Assembly: GCA_005878665.1 (NCBI GenBank)
Contig: VBLR01000031.1
Coordinates: forward strand, 1-5,170
DNA length: 5,170 bases
Direction: 5' to 3'
Source of the DNA: Methanobacteriota archaeon
Lineage (GTDB): Archaea > Thermoplasmatota > Thermoplasmata > RBG-16-68-12
Shown here: positions 4,327 through 5,170 of the stretch, piece by piece
Position numbering within the stretch: the first letter of the stretch is position 1
Layout: each line of letters starts with the position of its first letter
Notes under the pieces: model-generated
What the model was told of the DNA's origin: nothing
Databases searched by the model: none
Seen by the model: only the letters and a program-made list of their open reading frames with translations
Made by a program: the position numbers and the translations under genes

Positions 4327-5170
4327 ATGCACTCGACGGAGTGGGGTCGGAAGACTCACCATGAGCCCGCACCGAAGACGGGATTGCGGGCCCAGCTGAC
4401 TCGCGGATTCCACTTGACCTTCGGCAGCCTGCGAGTCCTGGCGACCGAACCGCGCCTGATGGCCTTGCCGTTCCTCGCCCTCGTCTTCACGGGTTTCGTC
4501 TGGTTGATCGTCGTGCTCAGCGTCCTCGCGCTCGGCCTTCCGCCGGTGTCGCCTTCGAGCGGCTTCCTCTACCAGGAGATCTTCGTCGCCTACCTGGTGA
4601 CGTACTTCCTCTCGGTTTACTTCATGGCGGCGATCATCGGCGCGGCGGCCATCCGGCTTCAAGGGCAGAGGCCGTACGTGTTGGACGGAATCGGCGCGGC
4701 GAACGCGAGCTTCTTCCAGATCGTGATCTGGTCGTTCCTCGCCGCCACGGTTGGCGTCTTGTTCCGATTCACCTCGATCCGCTCCGACGCCGGCGGACGA
4801 TTCGTGTCGCGGGTCCTTGGATATGGCTGGCCCATCGCGACCCTGTTCGTGCTCCCGACGATGGTCCTCGAGGGCGTCGGCCCGGTGAAGGCGTTCCGCC
4901 GCAGCCGCGCCCTGTTGCGGGAGCGCTGGGGCGCCCATCAGAGCGGCGTGCTGGGGACCGGCCTCGTGTTCCTCCTCCTGTTCGCGGTCGGCCTCGTCCC
5001 GTTCGTATGGGGGATCGTCGGGGAGCCGGGGAGCCTGGCGTGGCCCGTCGCCGCGGTCCTATACTGGCTCATCCTCAGCGCCCTCTGGTCCGTCGTCCAC
5101 GGGATCCTGGTCACGACCCTCTACCATTATGCCATGGACAGCGAGGCCTCTTTCGGCTTCAGCTGGCAGG
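4327..5170 (+). CDS. DUF6159 family multi-pass membrane protein, C-terminus cut by the window edge
   Basis: The frame runs from ATG 4327 to the right edge, 281 codons with no stop. It fits DUF6159, a family of about 260-300-residue membrane proteins of unknown function in archaea and bacteria. Family-like features: LTRGFHLTFGSLRVLATEPRL (25-44) before helix 1, an AAIRLQGQRP loop (107-116), VGVLFRFTSIR (142-152), the conserved VLEGVGPVKAFRRSRALL (180-197) followed by ERWG, and YHYA (266-269) near the usual end. Hydrophobic helices lie near 45-72, 84-108, 129-147, 160-183, 206-230 and 238-265. Probably only a few to a few tens of residues are missing. ATG 4327 has a TATA-like box and no Shine-Dalgarno; TTG 4384 is a less likely start, and codon use upstream of it still looks coding. 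It begins a new transcription unit. Confidence 0.88.
   Translation, partial: MHSTEWGRKTHHEPAPKTGLRAQLTRGFHLTFGSLRVLATEPRLMALPFLALVFTGFVWLIVVLSVLALGLPPVSPSSGFLYQEIFVAYLVTYFLSVYFMAAIIGAAAIRLQGQRPYVLDGIGAANASFFQIVIWSFLAATVGVLFRFTSIRSDAGGRFVSRVLGYGWPIATLFVLPTMVLEGVGPVKAFRRSRALLRERWGAHQSGVLGTGLVFLLLFAVGLVPFVWGIVGEPGSLAWPVAAVLYWLILSALWSVVHGILVTTLYHYAMDSEASFGFSWQ

Noticed and set aside
4270..4938. A 222-codon minus-strand frame opposite the DUF6159 gene
   Set aside because: It is a charged Arg/Glu/Asp-rich translation without motifs, while the plus strand encodes a protein with family-specific motifs and membrane helices.
1..5170. CRISPR array, insertion sequence, attachment site, phage or defence operon
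   Set aside because: No regularly spaced repeats, transposase or integrase motifs, terminal inverted repeats or recognisable defence proteins; the ERCC4 nuclease has a household repair architecture and stands alone.

Overview
The window is a GC-rich chromosomal stretch that is most likely archaeal. The best evidence is a stand-alone ERCC4-type (XPF) nuclease with a C-terminal tandem helix-hairpin-helix, a form known mainly from archaea. In addition, several genes lack a Shine-Dalgarno sequence but have an AT-rich, TATA-like patch about 26-32 bases upstream of the start codon, as expected for leaderless or short-leader archaeal transcripts. A high-GC member of the Thermoplasmatota is my best guess, but this is inference and no marker gene fixes the taxon.

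Layout from left to right: (1) bases 1-111, minus strand, the probable 5' end of a gene that runs off the left edge. (2) 224-760, plus, a VOC-superfamily (glyoxalase/dioxygenase fold) protein with atypical residues at two of the four usual metal positions. (3) 821-2014, minus, a 12-helix major facilitator transporter, convergent with the VOC gene. (4) 2068-2805, plus, the XPF-type nuclease, divergent from the transporter across a 53-bp gap with a near-symmetric AT-rich patch that could serve both genes. (5) 2806-3019, a short stretch with a T-rich nuclease terminator and a possible 66-residue ORF. (6) 3020-3451, minus, a SnoaL-like/NTF2-fold protein, ending in a strong hairpin-plus-T-run terminator whose stem begins inside the coding region. 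(7) 3654-4049, plus, a small unrecognised two-helix membrane protein with a histidine-rich tail. (8) 4050-4326, a spacer with a possible remnant of a small membrane-protein gene and a TATA-like box. (9) 4327-5170, plus, a DUF6159-type polytopic membrane protein nearly complete at the right edge.

The genes look like unrelated single-gene transcription units, with strand changing at almost every gene and no tight same-strand pair. I see no multi-gene operon, defence island, mobile element, CRISPR array, tRNA or rRNA. The nuclease presumably works in DNA repair or replication-fork processing, the transporter in export or uptake of an unknown small molecule, and the VOC and SnoaL-like proteins as small-molecule enzymes of unknown substrate. 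I did not find a convincing new multi-gene system. The points worth a second look are the shared promoter, the terminator overlapping the SnoaL-like gene, the variant active-site residues in the VOC protein and nuclease, and the His-tailed membrane protein.
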